Of a stretch of 64,000 nucleotides of DNA, positions 34,201 through 44,369 are shown one piece after another. The DNA is from Aedes albopictus. Taxonomy: Eukaryota > Arthropoda > Insecta > Diptera > Culicidae. The translations under genes and the position numbers were made by a program. Position 1 is the first letter of the stretch. Every line of letters starts with the position of its first letter. The notes under the pieces are model-generated. The model was given only the letters and a program-made list of their open reading frames with translations, was not told where the DNA came from and did no database searches. The stretch is from contig NC_085138.1 of the NCBI RefSeq assembly GCF_035046485.1, positions 448,175,204 through 448,239,203 on the forward strand, written 5' to 3'.

Positions 34201-37200
34201 CGAGCAGTAGCGGAACCAGCTTGACTTGTAACAATGGCTGAAAACCCCTTCATAAACGACTCATCAATCTTGAATACTGACCTGGCTCTACAAACGGACT
34301 TGAATTTGGAAGAACAACATTTACCTAAAGACGCAAAAACGGACCTCTGCAATGACCTAATGGAATTCGAATTTGGACAACGATCGAATACCACGCTAGA
34401 CTACACCATCCTGTGTAAGCAGTTTGAAGCATTACCAAGCAATATTGTATCTGACGCCGTCGCCTACGACAGATACAACAACATAAACTGTGTGCCATCC
34501 GCCAGTTCTGCATCTTTTGAATCGCCAAGCGCGAGGCTTACCACGTCGACCCTGACCAGGGATGTCCCGGATTCGTCCGATGAGCCTCTGGCGGCAGTCG
34601 ACGTGGGTAAGTCGTTTTTAACGGCAAGTACCTCCTTGACACACTCATTCCAAGAAAAACAGTCACTCTGCCGAAACCTTTCCATTAATTTAGGGCTCAA
34701 CACGTCTACTACTCAGCAAAGAAGCACATCTACATCAAGCAGCCCAATTCGCGGGCGTGCTCGACGAGGGGAGGGAGAGCGTGTAGTAACCTCCCCCCTT
34801 CCTACACCGGAAGTGGATGTCTGGGGGGACAGGAATGGGGCCTGTCACGAGCGCCTTGCATTGCCTACTACCTCCTGGAATCCAGTCGAGTCGAATGACA
34901 ACTGTACCGACACTACAGACGCTGCAACCGGCACACACGTACACCCAAGGTACTCACGTTCGAGGCCCGCATCTTCTGGCGATACCGGCGATACAGACTC
35001 TTCGAACAATCATGAACGCACCACCCCGTCCTTTGCGATGCAGTGGAATATATGTGGCCTCCGGTCACACCGCAGTGAATTGCAAATGCTAGTTGCTAAA
35101 CATCAACCTATCGTAATCTCTCTCCAAGAAACGAACATAGGCAATCGTCACCTGTCGACAAAATTCCTCGGAAACAGTTACGACTTTCTGTTCAGCCACT
35201 GCTCGAGCCACGGGCGACAAGGCGCTGGTTTGGCCATTAAAAATGGAACGCCTTTCCAGCGAATTCAGGTTCAAACTAATCTACAAGTCGTTGCAATTCA
35301 ACTCTTCGTACCGATGAAAATTACTGTTGCTTCGGTATACCTGCCACCAAGAGACAAAGACGCTGTTTCCTTACTGGAAAATCTCTTGAAAGAGCTCCCT
35401 AAACCAACGTTGCTTTTGGGAGACTTGAACGCACATCACGTCGCTTGGGGAAGCAAAATCGGTTCTTCTATTACCGAAGCCAAGATAAGAGGTGAGAGAA
35501 TTCTGGAACTAGTCGTTGAAAATGATATGGTGGTTCTGAATGACGGGTCTCACACGCGAATAGATCCAGCAACTGGAAATTCACAAGCTCTTGACATCGC
35601 AATGTGCTCTTCGTCGGTAGCAGCAAAGTTCAATTGGAACGTTCTGGCAGACTCCTCAGACAGTGACCACTTTCCGATCTTAATCAACTTGCTGAATGCC
35701 TCAAGTGAACCGCGCTATCGACCAAAATGGGTTTACGGAAAAGCCAATTGGGAACTCTTCGAAGACCTCACCAGCGAATCGATTCGCCCGGGAAATTTCC
35801 TGTCAGTAGAGGAATTTACGAATAGGATCATTGCAGCAGCGGAAGTATCCATTCCGAAAACGTCGGGCAAATGCGGATTCAAGTCAGTTGCATGGTGGAA
35901 TGAGGAAGTCAAACTAGCTGTCAAGCTACGACGCAAACGATTACGTGCTCTTCGACGATTAAGCGGTGAAGACCCCAAAAGAAATGAAGCACTGAAACAG
36001 TTTCAGGAAGCCCGCGCAAGGTCTCGTAAGATCATCAACGACGCAAAGCAACAAAGTTGGGAAGACTTCGTCGAAAGCATCAATCCCACGAGTTCAGCAA
36101 GCGAGGTGTGGAACAAATTAAACAGACTTCAAGGAAAGAAAAGTGGAAATAGACTGACGCTCAACCTCCCGACCGGGTACACCAACGATGGAAAGGCAGT
36201 AGCAGAAGCATTGGCTGACGAGTATGAAAGTAAATCATCTGACTCGAATTACCCTGACAAGTTTCGAAGGCAACACAAAACAGACTCCAATATCTATGTA
36301 CAATGTCAACGACCACATCTTCATAAGCAGTACAATGTAGACTTTTCAATAGAAGAACTGATGTGGGCTCTTAACCGCAAAGGGGGTTCCTCAACCGGTG
36401 CAGACAACGTTAGTTACCCAATGTTACAGCGTTTACCCATATCCTCGAAAATTTCTATGCTGGAGTTGTTCAATCGTATCTGGGACAGAGGGATGTTCCC
36501 CGAAGAGTGGAAGCTTGGGACAGTAGTACCAATTCCTAAGCCGGATGCGGACCGCAGCAGGCCGGACGGCTACCGACCGATATCTCTGTTAAGCTGCGTG
36601 GGTAAAATATTCGAGAGAATGATCAACCGCCGTCTCATTACAGAGCTTGAAACCAACAACAAACTAGACCCACGTCAGCATGCTTTTCGGTCAGGCAAGG
36701 GTGTTGACTCTCATCTAGCTCACCTAGAACACCTGCTCAACTTCGATAACAACGAGCATGTCGAGATTGTAGCGCTCGACGTGTCAAAGGCGTACGATAC
36801 AACGTGGAAGCCCGGCATCCTCCGCACTCTGAAGGAATGGAAAATTTGTGGGCGCATGCTCAACATTCTCTCCAGCTTTCTTGCCAACAGACAGTTCCAA
36901 GTTTCAGCAAACGGATGTACATCCAGCCACAGGAAAGCGGAAAATGGAGTTCCGCAAGGATCAATCCTGTCGGTTACGCTCTTTTTGGTGGCTATGCAAC
37001 CCATATTCAATCAAATCCCAGGAAGCGCCGATATTTTATTGTACGCGGATGATGTTGTTCTCGTGGTAAAAGGGACAAACAGCCAAGCAATCCGACAGAT
37101 AATGAGAAAAACTGTCGCTGCTGTTACAAAATGGGCCGCTAGTGTTGGATTCTCCATCGCACCGTCTAAATCAAAGCTACTGCATTGCTGTCACCAACGC

Positions 37201-40200
37201 CACCGGAAACGAGGACGAGCAATTCAAATCAACAATACCCCCATTCCACTTGTTCGAAAAATGAAAATACTTGGAATTTTGGTAGATTCAAATCTCAATT
37301 TTAAGCAACATTTGATGTCTGTCAAGAACAGTTGTAGCAAACGGATCAACATCCTGCGCATTCTAGGATGTCGATTGAAGAGAAGTAGTAGATCCGTGCT
37401 ACTCAAGGCAGGATCAGCGCTCATCATATCAAAGTTGTTTTATGGCCTAGTGCTCACCAGCACTAACATCGACGACATGGTACGGCTACTATGTCCAACA
37501 TATAACGAAGTAGTGCGACAGTCTTCCGGAGCCTTTGTATCTAGCCCCATTCCGTCCATCATGGCGGAAGCTGGATGCCTACCATTCCGTCTAGCATTAG
37601 TGCAACGACTAGCGCAGCTAGCAGTTAGACTTCTGGAGAAAACGCCAGCGGCAATCAACTATCCTGTGGTATCCCGAGCCAACCATTATTTCCAGCAAAT
37701 CACAGGTTGCACTTTGCCGAAGGTTTGCCACACCCTCCGAAACTCTGATCGAGAATGGTTCAACCATCCCCCATACATCGACAACCACTTCAGGAAACGT
37801 ATCAAAGCCGGTTCTAACGAAAGTGTCGTATTACCCACGTTCCAGGAGCATATCACGAATCATTACCAACACTATGAAAAATACTACACCGACGGCTCCA
37901 AAGATATTGGCTTCACTGGAGTAGGGGTAGTCATGGGAGATGAAGAAGAAAGCTACGCTCTACCAGAAATCTGTAGTGTTTTCTCGGCAGAAGCTCATGG
38001 TCTTCTTACTGCCGTACTCAAAGCAAGCTCCCAAGAGAATACAATCATTTTTACCGACTCTGCTAGTTGCCTAGACGCCATTCAAGGCGGTCGATCTAAG
38101 CATCCATGGATCCAATGCATAGAAAACACTTTGCACGAAAAGGGCATATCTCTGTGTTGGATCCCAGGCCATTGCGGTATTAAAGGAAACGAACGAGCAG
38201 ACACCCTAGCGAAGCAAGCTAGACATAAGCAGAAAATGGACATCTCATCGCCGGCACAAGACGTTATCAAAGCTACCAAGCGAAGCATTTGGACTGCATG
38301 GGAGTCTGAATGGCACCAAACCCGTTCACATCTGAGACAGATCAAAGACTCACCAACAAAGTATCCAGATCGCAAATGTGCTTCCGAACAACGCATCCTG
38401 ACACGACTTCGAATAGGACATACCCGCATGACACACTCGCACCTAATCGACGGAAATTCTCCACCAACATGTAGCTGTTGCGGGACACACCTAACTGTCC
38501 AACATATTTTGACCGACTGCAGGAAATATGCCCAACAACGGATCGACTGTGGGATCAACGGCTCCATAAACGAAATCCTAGCATACAACGCGCAACGCGA
38601 AGCAGCCATCTTAAAGTTTACTAAACACAGTAACATTAATAACGAAATCTAAGTAAAATCAATGTAAAGTAAATTAGTTAATTCAGACACGAATGCCACT
38701 TAAGTGGTAAAGTGTCTTAAATATATAGTAATAATAATAATCTCATCCACACAAAAAATCAGTAGCATTAAGGTTCGCTAACATCAAGTCCTAAATACAT
38801 GTAAAAGTAATGTCCTACCTTGTGTGCTTCCACAGACCATCTTCCAGGCGGTGCCTCCATCAATCCGGCATCGTCCGCTGCAGCAGCGGCCCTGGCGGCG
38901 CATTTTTCCTCAGCAGCCGCCGTCGCCGCCATGCAGGCCAAGAACTCGGAATATATGGTCAAACCCAGCTCCGACGGTATCAAGCTGACCATTCAGAACA
39001 AAAAGGGCTCCAAGAGTGGAAGCAGCAGTGGTAGCTCATCCTCATCGTCATCGTCAGCTTCCAAGAGCAGCTCCAAGTCCGGAACCAAACAGCCAAGTAT
39101 TTCCGGTGGATCTATGCCACCGAAGAAGCTGCCAAGCTCACAAAGCTTCAGTGGGACTTATCCGCCGACAACCGGAAGTAGTAGCAGCAGCAGTGGGAAA
39201 TCCTTGAGCTCTGGGTCCTCTTCCAAGGCACCCTTTCAAAAGTCCAGCTCATCCGGATCGTTATCCAGTTCTGGGAACTCGACGATGAGACCTTCATCGA
39301 AATCCGGGTCATCCTCTTCCTCGGGTGGAAGCAGCAGCAGCAGCAGTAGTAAAGATAAATCTCGAAGTAGCTCCAAGTCATCATCGTCATCATCGGCAGC
39401 GGCTGCTTCCCTAATGGCCACCAACGTGGCCATGGCCGCAGCAGCTCAGGCAGCAGTAAATGCAAATGCCTTGAATGTGATGAAAATGCTCGGTCTCACA
39501 TCCTCCATCCAGAACATGGAAGGCTTCGTCAAGACGTTGGACACCAAGTTTCAAATCCCGAAACTCTCGGCCCGATCTTCCGGTGGTGGCTCAACGGGCG
39601 GTGGCCATGCCGGTGGAAGTGATATCGAAAAGCTGAAGCAAGAATCTCGTCCTTCGTCTTCTTCGGCGCCTACAACTCCACTCTCCAATGTGGCACAATC
39701 GCCGACTGGGGGTAACGATTTCTCACTTCCATTCAACAAACTGCCAGGGGATGTGTCCCCTCTGCATTCGGCCATGTTACCAAACGTGATGCAGAAGATG
39801 TTTCCCGGACACGACAGTTCGATGCTGATGAGGCGATCCCCGAATTTAGATCACCAGTCATCGGGCAACAGTCGGGATGGATTCTCCTCGATCTATGGGA
39901 AAGGTTCCACGACGCCCACGACTCCTACCGGATCCGTTCCGCCTGCTTTCCCTTCGCCTGTCGGTATGCAAAGCCACGCCATGGATTTCTCGAACAGCAG
40001 CGACTCGGCCGATGCCAGCCTAATGCGGCCACCGTCCCGTCCCAGCAGTACCATGTCCAATCACAGCTCGTCGGATAAGCTCATCGACGCCACCACCAAC
40101 AGCAACTCAATGGACGGACTACGGAGTACTTCTCCGGCACAAGCATTGGCCGTGGCCGCCCAGCTAATCAACAAGCTCGACCATACTCAGCAGTTCGTGG

Positions 40201-40433
40201 CCGCCCTGAAGAACCATCATCACCATCTCAGTGCCCTGAGCCTTAGCAATGCTGCAGCCGTGGCCGCGGCGGCTGCGTCGGCATCGGGTGGTTCCGCCGG
40301 TCCGGGACCCGTCACGTCGCCGACGTCCGTTTCGGTTCACATCATGAAATCGCCCGTTCCGAGCCCCCTTCCACTGCATGGCGCCGTTGCGCCCGATGAG
40401 GATGACACCCTCGTTGGATTCAGCGGAAAATGA
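28215..40433 (+). CDS. MED1: Mediator complex subunit 1 (MED1/TRAP220)
   Basis: Five coding exons join in phase: 28215-28493, 28998-29131, 29196-30057, 30119-32492 and 38836-40433, giving 1748 residues. The ATG at 28215 follows an in-frame stop at 28179-28181. In the known family MED1 sits in the Mediator middle module and bridges nuclear receptors and other activators to RNA polymerase II. The Med1 domain is recognisable from [19 protein letters not shown] (about 56-75) through exon 3 ([20 protein letters not shown]) to [16 protein letters not shown] near 560. After that the protein is low-complexity: Gly/Ser/Thr-rich with acidic patches, then long Ser-Lys runs and an Ala-rich block in the last exon, as in other arthropod MED1 proteins. 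The ends of exons 4 and 5 match GT-AG with phase 1. The last intron holds a 6.2-kb retrotransposon in sense orientation. Introns 2 and 3 are only 64 and 61 bp. Confidence 0.95.
32952..34241 (+). CDS. I-element ORF1, gag-like nucleic-acid-binding protein
   Basis: A 429-codon frame from the first ATG. The preceding in-frame GTG at 32931 is an unlikely start. The C-terminal half has zinc knuckles: [14 protein letters not shown] (a CX2CX4HX4C pattern), then [16 protein letters not shown] and [16 protein letters not shown] basic, helical and coiled-coil-like stretch follows ([20 protein letters not shown]), then a Ser/Thr-rich tail. In the family this protein coats the element RNA and brings ORF2 to the particle. 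It overlaps ORF2 by 8 bases in another frame, implying reinitiation or a similar coupling. Confidence 0.9.
   Translation: MTGKPPAMMAGASNDPIGSQRCGRTPEWMLSKDEMGQSMVLVLRCRVPENVTDDPQLPEPFIIGTSVELAIGVKEARSVKASREGRGTRYLLRTNSRNIVSKLTKMTELTDGTPIEIFPHPTLNTVQGMVYEPDSINTDETVIAKNLKSQDVQAVRRIKKRVDGKLKNTPLLILSFHGTELPDHVYFGLLRIEVRAYYPSPLLCFNCGTYGHPRKSCSQPGICQRCSSPLHLAEGEQCENTPHCFHCRKDHSIRSRECAKYKEEDKIIHIKVDRGISFGEARRIYNEENRRETIARVIQNQLKQEIATKDQLIASLQKQVAELAKELASIKSALREPQQPLTQTTSPKETQSSATTSKTQHKSRKDESFVSPPAKRKDNRDKGTDNSYRTRSRSNKRELGMSATGDLRGRISNHSDASSSGTSLTCNNG
34234..38652 (+). CDS. I-element ORF2: endonuclease, reverse transcriptase, RNase H
   Basis: A 1472-codon frame with every expected domain. Residues 1-265 form a Ser/Thr-rich leader. 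The apurinic-type endonuclease starts at [15 protein letters not shown] (about 270), with [20 protein letters not shown] and SDSDHFPI as active-site blocks. The reverse transcriptase has [25 protein letters not shown] and the catalytic YADD at 937-940. RNase H follows with YTDGSK (Asp about 1220), SAEAHGL, TDSASC and [15 protein letters not shown]. Near the C-terminus there is a CCHC motif (CSCC...H...C from about 1413). The order EN-RT-RNH marks the I clade. No internal stop was seen. The likely role is target-primed reverse transcription in the nucleus. Confidence 0.92.
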   Translation: MAENPFINDSSILNTDLALQTDLNLEEQHLPKDAKTDLCNDLMEFEFGQRSNTTLDYTILCKQFEALPSNIVSDAVAYDRYNNINCVPSASSASFESPSARLTTSTLTRDVPDSSDEPLAAVDVGKSFLTASTSLTHSFQEKQSLCRNLSINLGLNTSTTQQRSTSTSSSPIRGRARRGEGERVVTSPLPTPEVDVWGDRNGACHERLALPTTSWNPVESNDNCTDTTDAATGTHVHPRYSRSRPASSGDTGDTDSSNNHERTTPSFAMQWNICGLRSHRSELQMLVAKHQPIVISLQETNIGNRHLSTKFLGNSYDFLFSHCSSHGRQGAGLAIKNGTPFQRIQVQTNLQVVAIQLFVPMKITVASVYLPPRDKDAVSLLENLLKELPKPTLLLGDLNAHHVAWGSKIGSSITEAKIRGERILELVVENDMVVLNDGSHTRIDPATGNSQALDIAMCSSSVAAKFNWNVLADSSDSDHFPILINLLNASSEPRYRPKWVYGKANWELFEDLTSESIRPGNFLSVEEFTNRIIAAAEVSIPKTSGKCGFKSVAWWNEEVKLAVKLRRKRLRALRRLSGEDPKRNEALKQFQEARARSRKIINDAKQQSWEDFVESINPTSSASEVWNKLNRLQGKKSGNRLTLNLPTGYTNDGKAVAEALADEYESKSSDSNYPDKFRRQHKTDSNIYVQCQRPHLHKQYNVDFSIEELMWALNRKGGSSTGADNVSYPMLQRLPISSKISMLELFNRIWDRGMFPEEWKLGTVVPIPKPDADRSRPDGYRPISLLSCVGKIFERMINRRLITELETNNKLDPRQHAFRSGKGVDSHLAHLEHLLNFDNNEHVEIVALDVSKAYDTTWKPGILRTLKEWKICGRMLNILSSFLANRQFQVSANGCTSSHRKAENGVPQGSILSVTLFLVAMQPIFNQIPGSADILLYADDVVLVVKGTNSQAIRQIMRKTVAAVTKWAASVGFSIAPSKSKLLHCCHQRHRKRGRAIQINNTPIPLVRKMKILGILVDSNLNFKQHLMSVKNSCSKRINILRILGCRLKRSSRSVLLKAGSALIISKLFYGLVLTSTNIDDMVRLLCPTYNEVVRQSSGAFVSSPIPSIMAEAGCLPFRLALVQRLAQLAVRLLEKTPAAINYPVVSRANHYFQQITGCTLPKVCHTLRNSDREWFNHPPYIDNHFRKRIKAGSNESVVLPTFQEHITNHYQHYEKYYTDGSKDIGFTGVGVVMGDEEESYALPEICSVFSAEAHGLLTAVLKASSQENTIIFTDSASCLDAIQGGRSKHPWIQCIENTLHEKGISLCWIPGHCGIKGNERADTLAKQARHKQKMDISSPAQDVIKATKRSIWTAWESEWHQTRSHLRQIKDSPTKYPDRKCASEQRILTRLRIGHTRMTHSHLIDGNSPPTCSCCGTHLTVQHILTDCRKYAQQRIDCGINGSINEILAYNAQREAAILKFTKHSNINNEI

Positions 40434-40635
40434 CAATATCGTATCGTCTCGACGCCCCCTTGCGTTGTACATAGACGTTGTAATGTAAGTTCCACAACAA
40501 TCAAAACGTACGAAAGTTTCTTACGTGAAACACACAGCTGTTCAATACATATTTAAAACTGGAGCGAATGGTGTATCATACGGCTGCAGAGTCGTGTCCG
40601 TTAGCGAAGAAGGAAAAGTTAACCCTTGAGTGACT

Positions 40636-40688
40636 CCCGTTGAAAACTGGTCGTACGTTTGCTTCGATTCTGACCAGCTTTCAACGGG
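40636..40688 (+). promoter_or_regulatory. Stable hairpin in the MED1 3' UTR
   Basis: CCCGTTGAAAACTGGTC pairs with GACCAGCTTTCAACGGG, a 17-bp stem with a single mismatch around a loop of about 19 bases. Function is unknown. It could be an RNA element, a small-RNA precursor or a tiny MITE relic. Confidence 0.5.
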
Positions 40689-41029
40689 GATGACTTCCAT
40701 ATAGTTTAGTTTCACGAAACAAGTCACGTTCGGTTCAATTTAGGCATTTCCCTCCGTTCAACTAATGTATAATAGTCTTTATATGAGATTGTAGTGTGAC
40801 GAATTACCGCGGAAGGAAACCTCAATTTTAGGCAAAAAAAAAACAAAACAAAATTTACACAAACTTAGATGAGATTGGGTGTCGCGTCGCGTGTGTCTCG
40901 TTCTACAACTGAGGGAAGGAATGTTAGGATTAGAGCAAGTTTAAAAAAGGGAGTGTTCTGGGAGAGCAGCATCACCGTTGCGAAAACAAAAAGGCAAAAA
41001 AGTTTATTATTTAGTGAGTATTAATTGAG

Positions 41030-41035
41030 AATAAA
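41030..41035 (+). promoter_or_regulatory. MED1: Probable MED1 polyadenylation signal
   Basis: AATAAA about 600 bp after the stop codon, in AT-rich sequence (TTGAGAATAAACTGG). It is the first canonical hexamer that I see in the 3' UTR. Confidence 0.55.
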
Positions 41036-41389
41036 CTGGAATGAAACGAAATAGTGGGAGCTTTTTTGTAGATCTGTAACAATCCGAAATAAGAAATTTA
41101 AAGTAGTAATAGCTTAGGCAAACGAAAAAGGCATCCATTAGCAAACACTTCCCGAGGTCGAGGCCATTTGTTTTCTGGATACGGTGGGAAAGAGAAAGCA
41201 GCACGACTATCGGTCAATTTATCCACATAGCGGTATAGTTACGATTGAACACGCAGGGTTTCGGGAAATGACATACTCCCGGGTACGTCAGAGATCATTC
41301 ACTTTCGCTTATCTGAGGCTACAAAGACTCGATCATTTCGTCCGTGACCGTTCAACGGGTTGGAAGTACCCGCGTTTGTTAGATAGTTT

Positions 41390-43540
41390 GCCGGTCTGGA
41401 GAAGCGATTCTAGGCAGAGGCAGTTGCTACAGTCTCCTACGTCGTTAATCGGTCACCGACTAAAGGTCTACTAGTCACCCCCGAGGAGAAGTTCACAGGT
41501 AAACGTCCCGACCTGTCGCAGCTACGCGTTTTTGGAAGTGAGATCATGGTGTGCGTTCCTGAGGAGAAAAGACGAAAACCGGACGCGAAGTCAGATCGAG
41601 CAATGTTCATGGGCTACAGTGAGAAATCAAATGCATACAGGGTATACCGAGGGGTATACAACTTCAAGACTCAAGACGTAGCAGTCAGTCGTGTCATGAT
41701 CTTCCAGGCTGAAGAACGAGTTGCTCAAAACAAAGCTAGCCCGAAAGGTATGGAAGAAGCACCTTTCGAAATGATTGTGCAGAACGAGGTTGCAGAGGAG
41801 GAGCTGTTAGACGGCGAGGAAGACGACCGGCCGCCACAAGACGAGCTCAGCGAACCAGATTCCGAGGAGTTCAGAGATGCCGATGACACGCTGATCGGTG
41901 CCGATCTACAACCTGCTGCGCTCCCTCCACAACCAGAGGATCCACTTCAGTTGGTAAGGCGCAGTGTGAGGGAGTGCGTAGTCCGTAGTCCCAGGCAAAT
42001 ATCGAGATTTTCATATGGGCTTCAATGTTCTACCCATGGTACTTCCCAACCTCCACAGTTGCGATGCGAGTATGGCGATGGCGAACGGAACGTCTGTGGT
42101 AAGCGATTTAGTGCGAGGATAGCGGTCATTGGAAAGGTGCAATGGTGGAGGAGTATCGAGCTGCCAGAAGGAAGGAAAGCTCTCCGCTGCAAGTGGGTGT
42201 ATAAGGTGAAGACGAAACCCGATGGATCCACCGAAAGATACAAGGCCCGCCTCGTAATCATTGGCTATTTTCAAGTCAAGGGCGTCGACCATGAAGAAAC
42301 GTACTCGCCTGTGGTATGGTATGCCACTTTCCGCTATCTGATGTCGTTAGCCGCTAGTCTGGACCTGATGGATGCAGTGATCGCGTTTCTGCAAGGTGAA
42401 CTAGCAGAGGAAGCCATCTACATGCAGCAGCCGGAGGGTTTCGTCGACCCCAGATGTCCGAGAAAGGTCTGCGAGTTGAAGAAAGCGTTATACGGACTGA
42501 ATCTGGAACCAGAAACTTGATAGAGAACTGAAGTGGTTTGGACTGGCGCGATCGAAGTTTGACACGTGCGTCTACTTTCGCATTGAAAATGGAACAATCC
42601 TGATTGTGGCCATGTATGTCGACGACCTACTGATGTTCTCGAATAACCAGTACTGTGTCAACGAATTGAAGAAGCAACTGGCAGAGAAGTTTTTGATGAA
42701 GGAGCTCAGATTGGCCAACAAAGTCCTTGGAATACGAGTGACGCGTCAGAAGGTAAACGTTTTCTTGGACTAGGAGTACTATGTTCTGCAGTTGCAAGAA
42801 CGTTTCGGCATGGAAGACTGTGCTCCCGTAGCGACCCCGGCGGACCCCAACCGAAGCAGATGAGCCCTATTAGCAATGAAGAACAAAGGTAGATGCAGAA
42901 CATCCCGTTCCGTGAGTTGGTAGGAGGTCTCCAGTTCCTGGCGCAAGGCTTGCTTCGCCGTAAATCAAGTAGGTCAGTTTTGTAGCGACCCGAGAAAAGC
43001 GCACTGGATAGCCGCAAAGCGTATTTTGCGGTATCTTAAGATGACGAGAAGTCTACAGCTCAACTACAGCAAACAAGCAGATGATCATTTCGTCGGGCTC
43101 AGTGATGCGGATTGGAGCAACGATGTTGAGACGTGACGTTCCATCACTGGACACGTTCTCTTGAAATCAGGCGGACCGATTTCGTGGAGTTGTCAACGGC
43201 AGTCTACAGTGGCCTTGTTAACGACGGAAACCAAATACATGGCCGTATCAGCAGCAGCACAAGAAACGATCTGGTGGCGAGGACTACGACAGGAGCTATC
43301 TGGAGTATCCGCGAGGATCACCGTGTGTTGCGACAACAAAAGCGAGATCCACCTAGCTGGCAAAGAAGTCGGTTGTTCACCACGGTGTAAGCATATCATT
43401 TCGTGCGTGAGAAAGTCAAAGAAAACATAATCGAATTGGCACACGTTGGAAGTCGACAGCAATTACCTAGCCAATTTACTAACAAAGTCCCAAATTTAAA
43501 GCCGATAGACGAACCATTGGAGTAGGAAGGATTATTGGTT
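41390..43540 (+). mobile_element. Ty1/copia retrotransposon remnant (integrase end, RT, RNase H)
   Basis: The plus strand carries the end of the integrase (NRSPTKGLLVTPEEKFTG at about 41447, then LRVFGSEIMVCVPEEKRRK and FMGYSEKSNAYRVY), an acidic linker, and the copia reverse transcriptase (LRCKWVYKVKTKPDGSTERY, KARLVIIGYFQVKGVDHEET, and YVDDLLM at about 42615). RNase H follows (TETKYMAVSAAAQETIWW at about 43215, then CCDNKSEI). The IN-RT-RNH order defines Ty1/copia. Several frameshifts and in-frame stops (for example at 42518 and 42771) and missing LTRs, gag and protease make it dead. The opposite-strand scrap at 5 kb is from the same superfamily but not the same part. Confidence 0.85.
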
Positions 43541-43574
43541 AAGAGGGTTGTGAGGTTATGGGAACGATGCAGAG

Positions 43575-43984
43575 GTTCAACCTCGGGTTCAACGTGCCCT
43601 TGGAGTTTTCGAACGGAAGGTGTTGCGTACCATCTACAGTGCAGTGCAGATGGAAGATGGGACTAGGAGAAGGCGAATGAACCATGAACTGCATCAGTTG
43701 CTGAGAAAACCAACCATCGTCCATACCGCGAAAATCGGAAGGCTACGGTTGACGAGTCACGTCATCAGGATGTCGGATAGCAATCCGACTAAAATGGTTT
43801 TCGAGAGTCATTCGACCGGTACAAGAAGACGTGGAGCGCAGCGAGCTAGGTGGGTCGACCAAGTGGAGGACGATCTACGGACCCTACGCAGAGTTCGGAA
43901 CTGGAGACACAAAGCCATGAACCGAGTAGAATGGAGACGACTCCTACGTACGCAGCAGAGGACACTCCAGGCCTTAGTCTGACC
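43575..43984 (+). mobile_element. C-terminal fragment of an RTE-like non-LTR retrotransposon
   Basis: The frame reads FERKVLRTIYSAVQMEDGTR, RRRMNHELHQLL and a conserved block of the form H-V-I-R-M-S, then RRGAQRARWVDQVEDDLRTL. It matches the tail of the element ending at 47606 (KVLRTILGG, RRRMNHELYQVY, RGRPRTRWLHAVEEDLRSL). This 5'-truncated relative lies upstream in the same orientation. The stop at 43982 agrees with the expected C-terminus. Confidence 0.8.
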
Positions 43985-44365
43985 GGTAAGGTAAGTACAT
44001 ATAGGATTATGAGAAACAACCGCCAACGCGAACAGTTATTCCAGAGCTCAGTCCACTCTCGATGTACTTCTCACGAACCTCGACATTGTTTCCCAGCTGA
44101 TAATCCAACCGATAGCTCGATCACCTGTCGTAACGATCACCGCGGAGGCTATCTCCTTCGATCGAGAGCAGTTCATTTGCTAGTTATGCCCACTCTTCTG
44201 TCAGCCAGTAGTAAATACATATGTTTAAGTGATTGGGCTGCAAAGTGAGTCGATAAGGAGAGCGTCCAACAAGTTCCTACCTCATGCTTCCACGGGTCAA
44301 ACGAATACAAAGACCGCCAGCTAAGAGTTGTGTGCTTAGCTGGTAGTGCAGCCTGGGCACTGTTG
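43985..44365. other. Spacer between two retrotransposon copies
   Basis: No confident coding sequence. It may hold the 3' end of the first copy and part of the leader of the next. Confidence 0.4.
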
Positions 44366-44369
44366 TCCT

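Larger units (their letters stand above)
32565..38739 (+). mobile_element. Full-length I-clade non-LTR retrotransposon in MED1 intron 4
   Basis: The element is about 6.2 kb, flanked by the 14-bp direct repeat ATCTCATCCACACA at 32551-32564 and 38740-38753. It starts GTTTCGAGTGTTCGG and ends in (TAA)n, the tail type of I elements. It has a 5' UTR of 387 bp, two overlapping open frames (gag-like ORF1 and EN-RT-RNase H ORF2) without a stop or frameshift, and a short 3' UTR. I-clade elements are known from Aedes (MosquI-type). Excising it with one target copy leaves an ordinary intron of 154 bp. It looks young and possibly competent. Confidence 0.92.
40434..41040 (+). other. MED1: MED1 3' UTR
   Basis: The sequence after the stop codon shows no further coding frame. 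It contains a strong hairpin at 40636-40688 and AATAAA at 41030-41035, after which a copia remnant begins within a few hundred bases. Confidence 0.6.
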
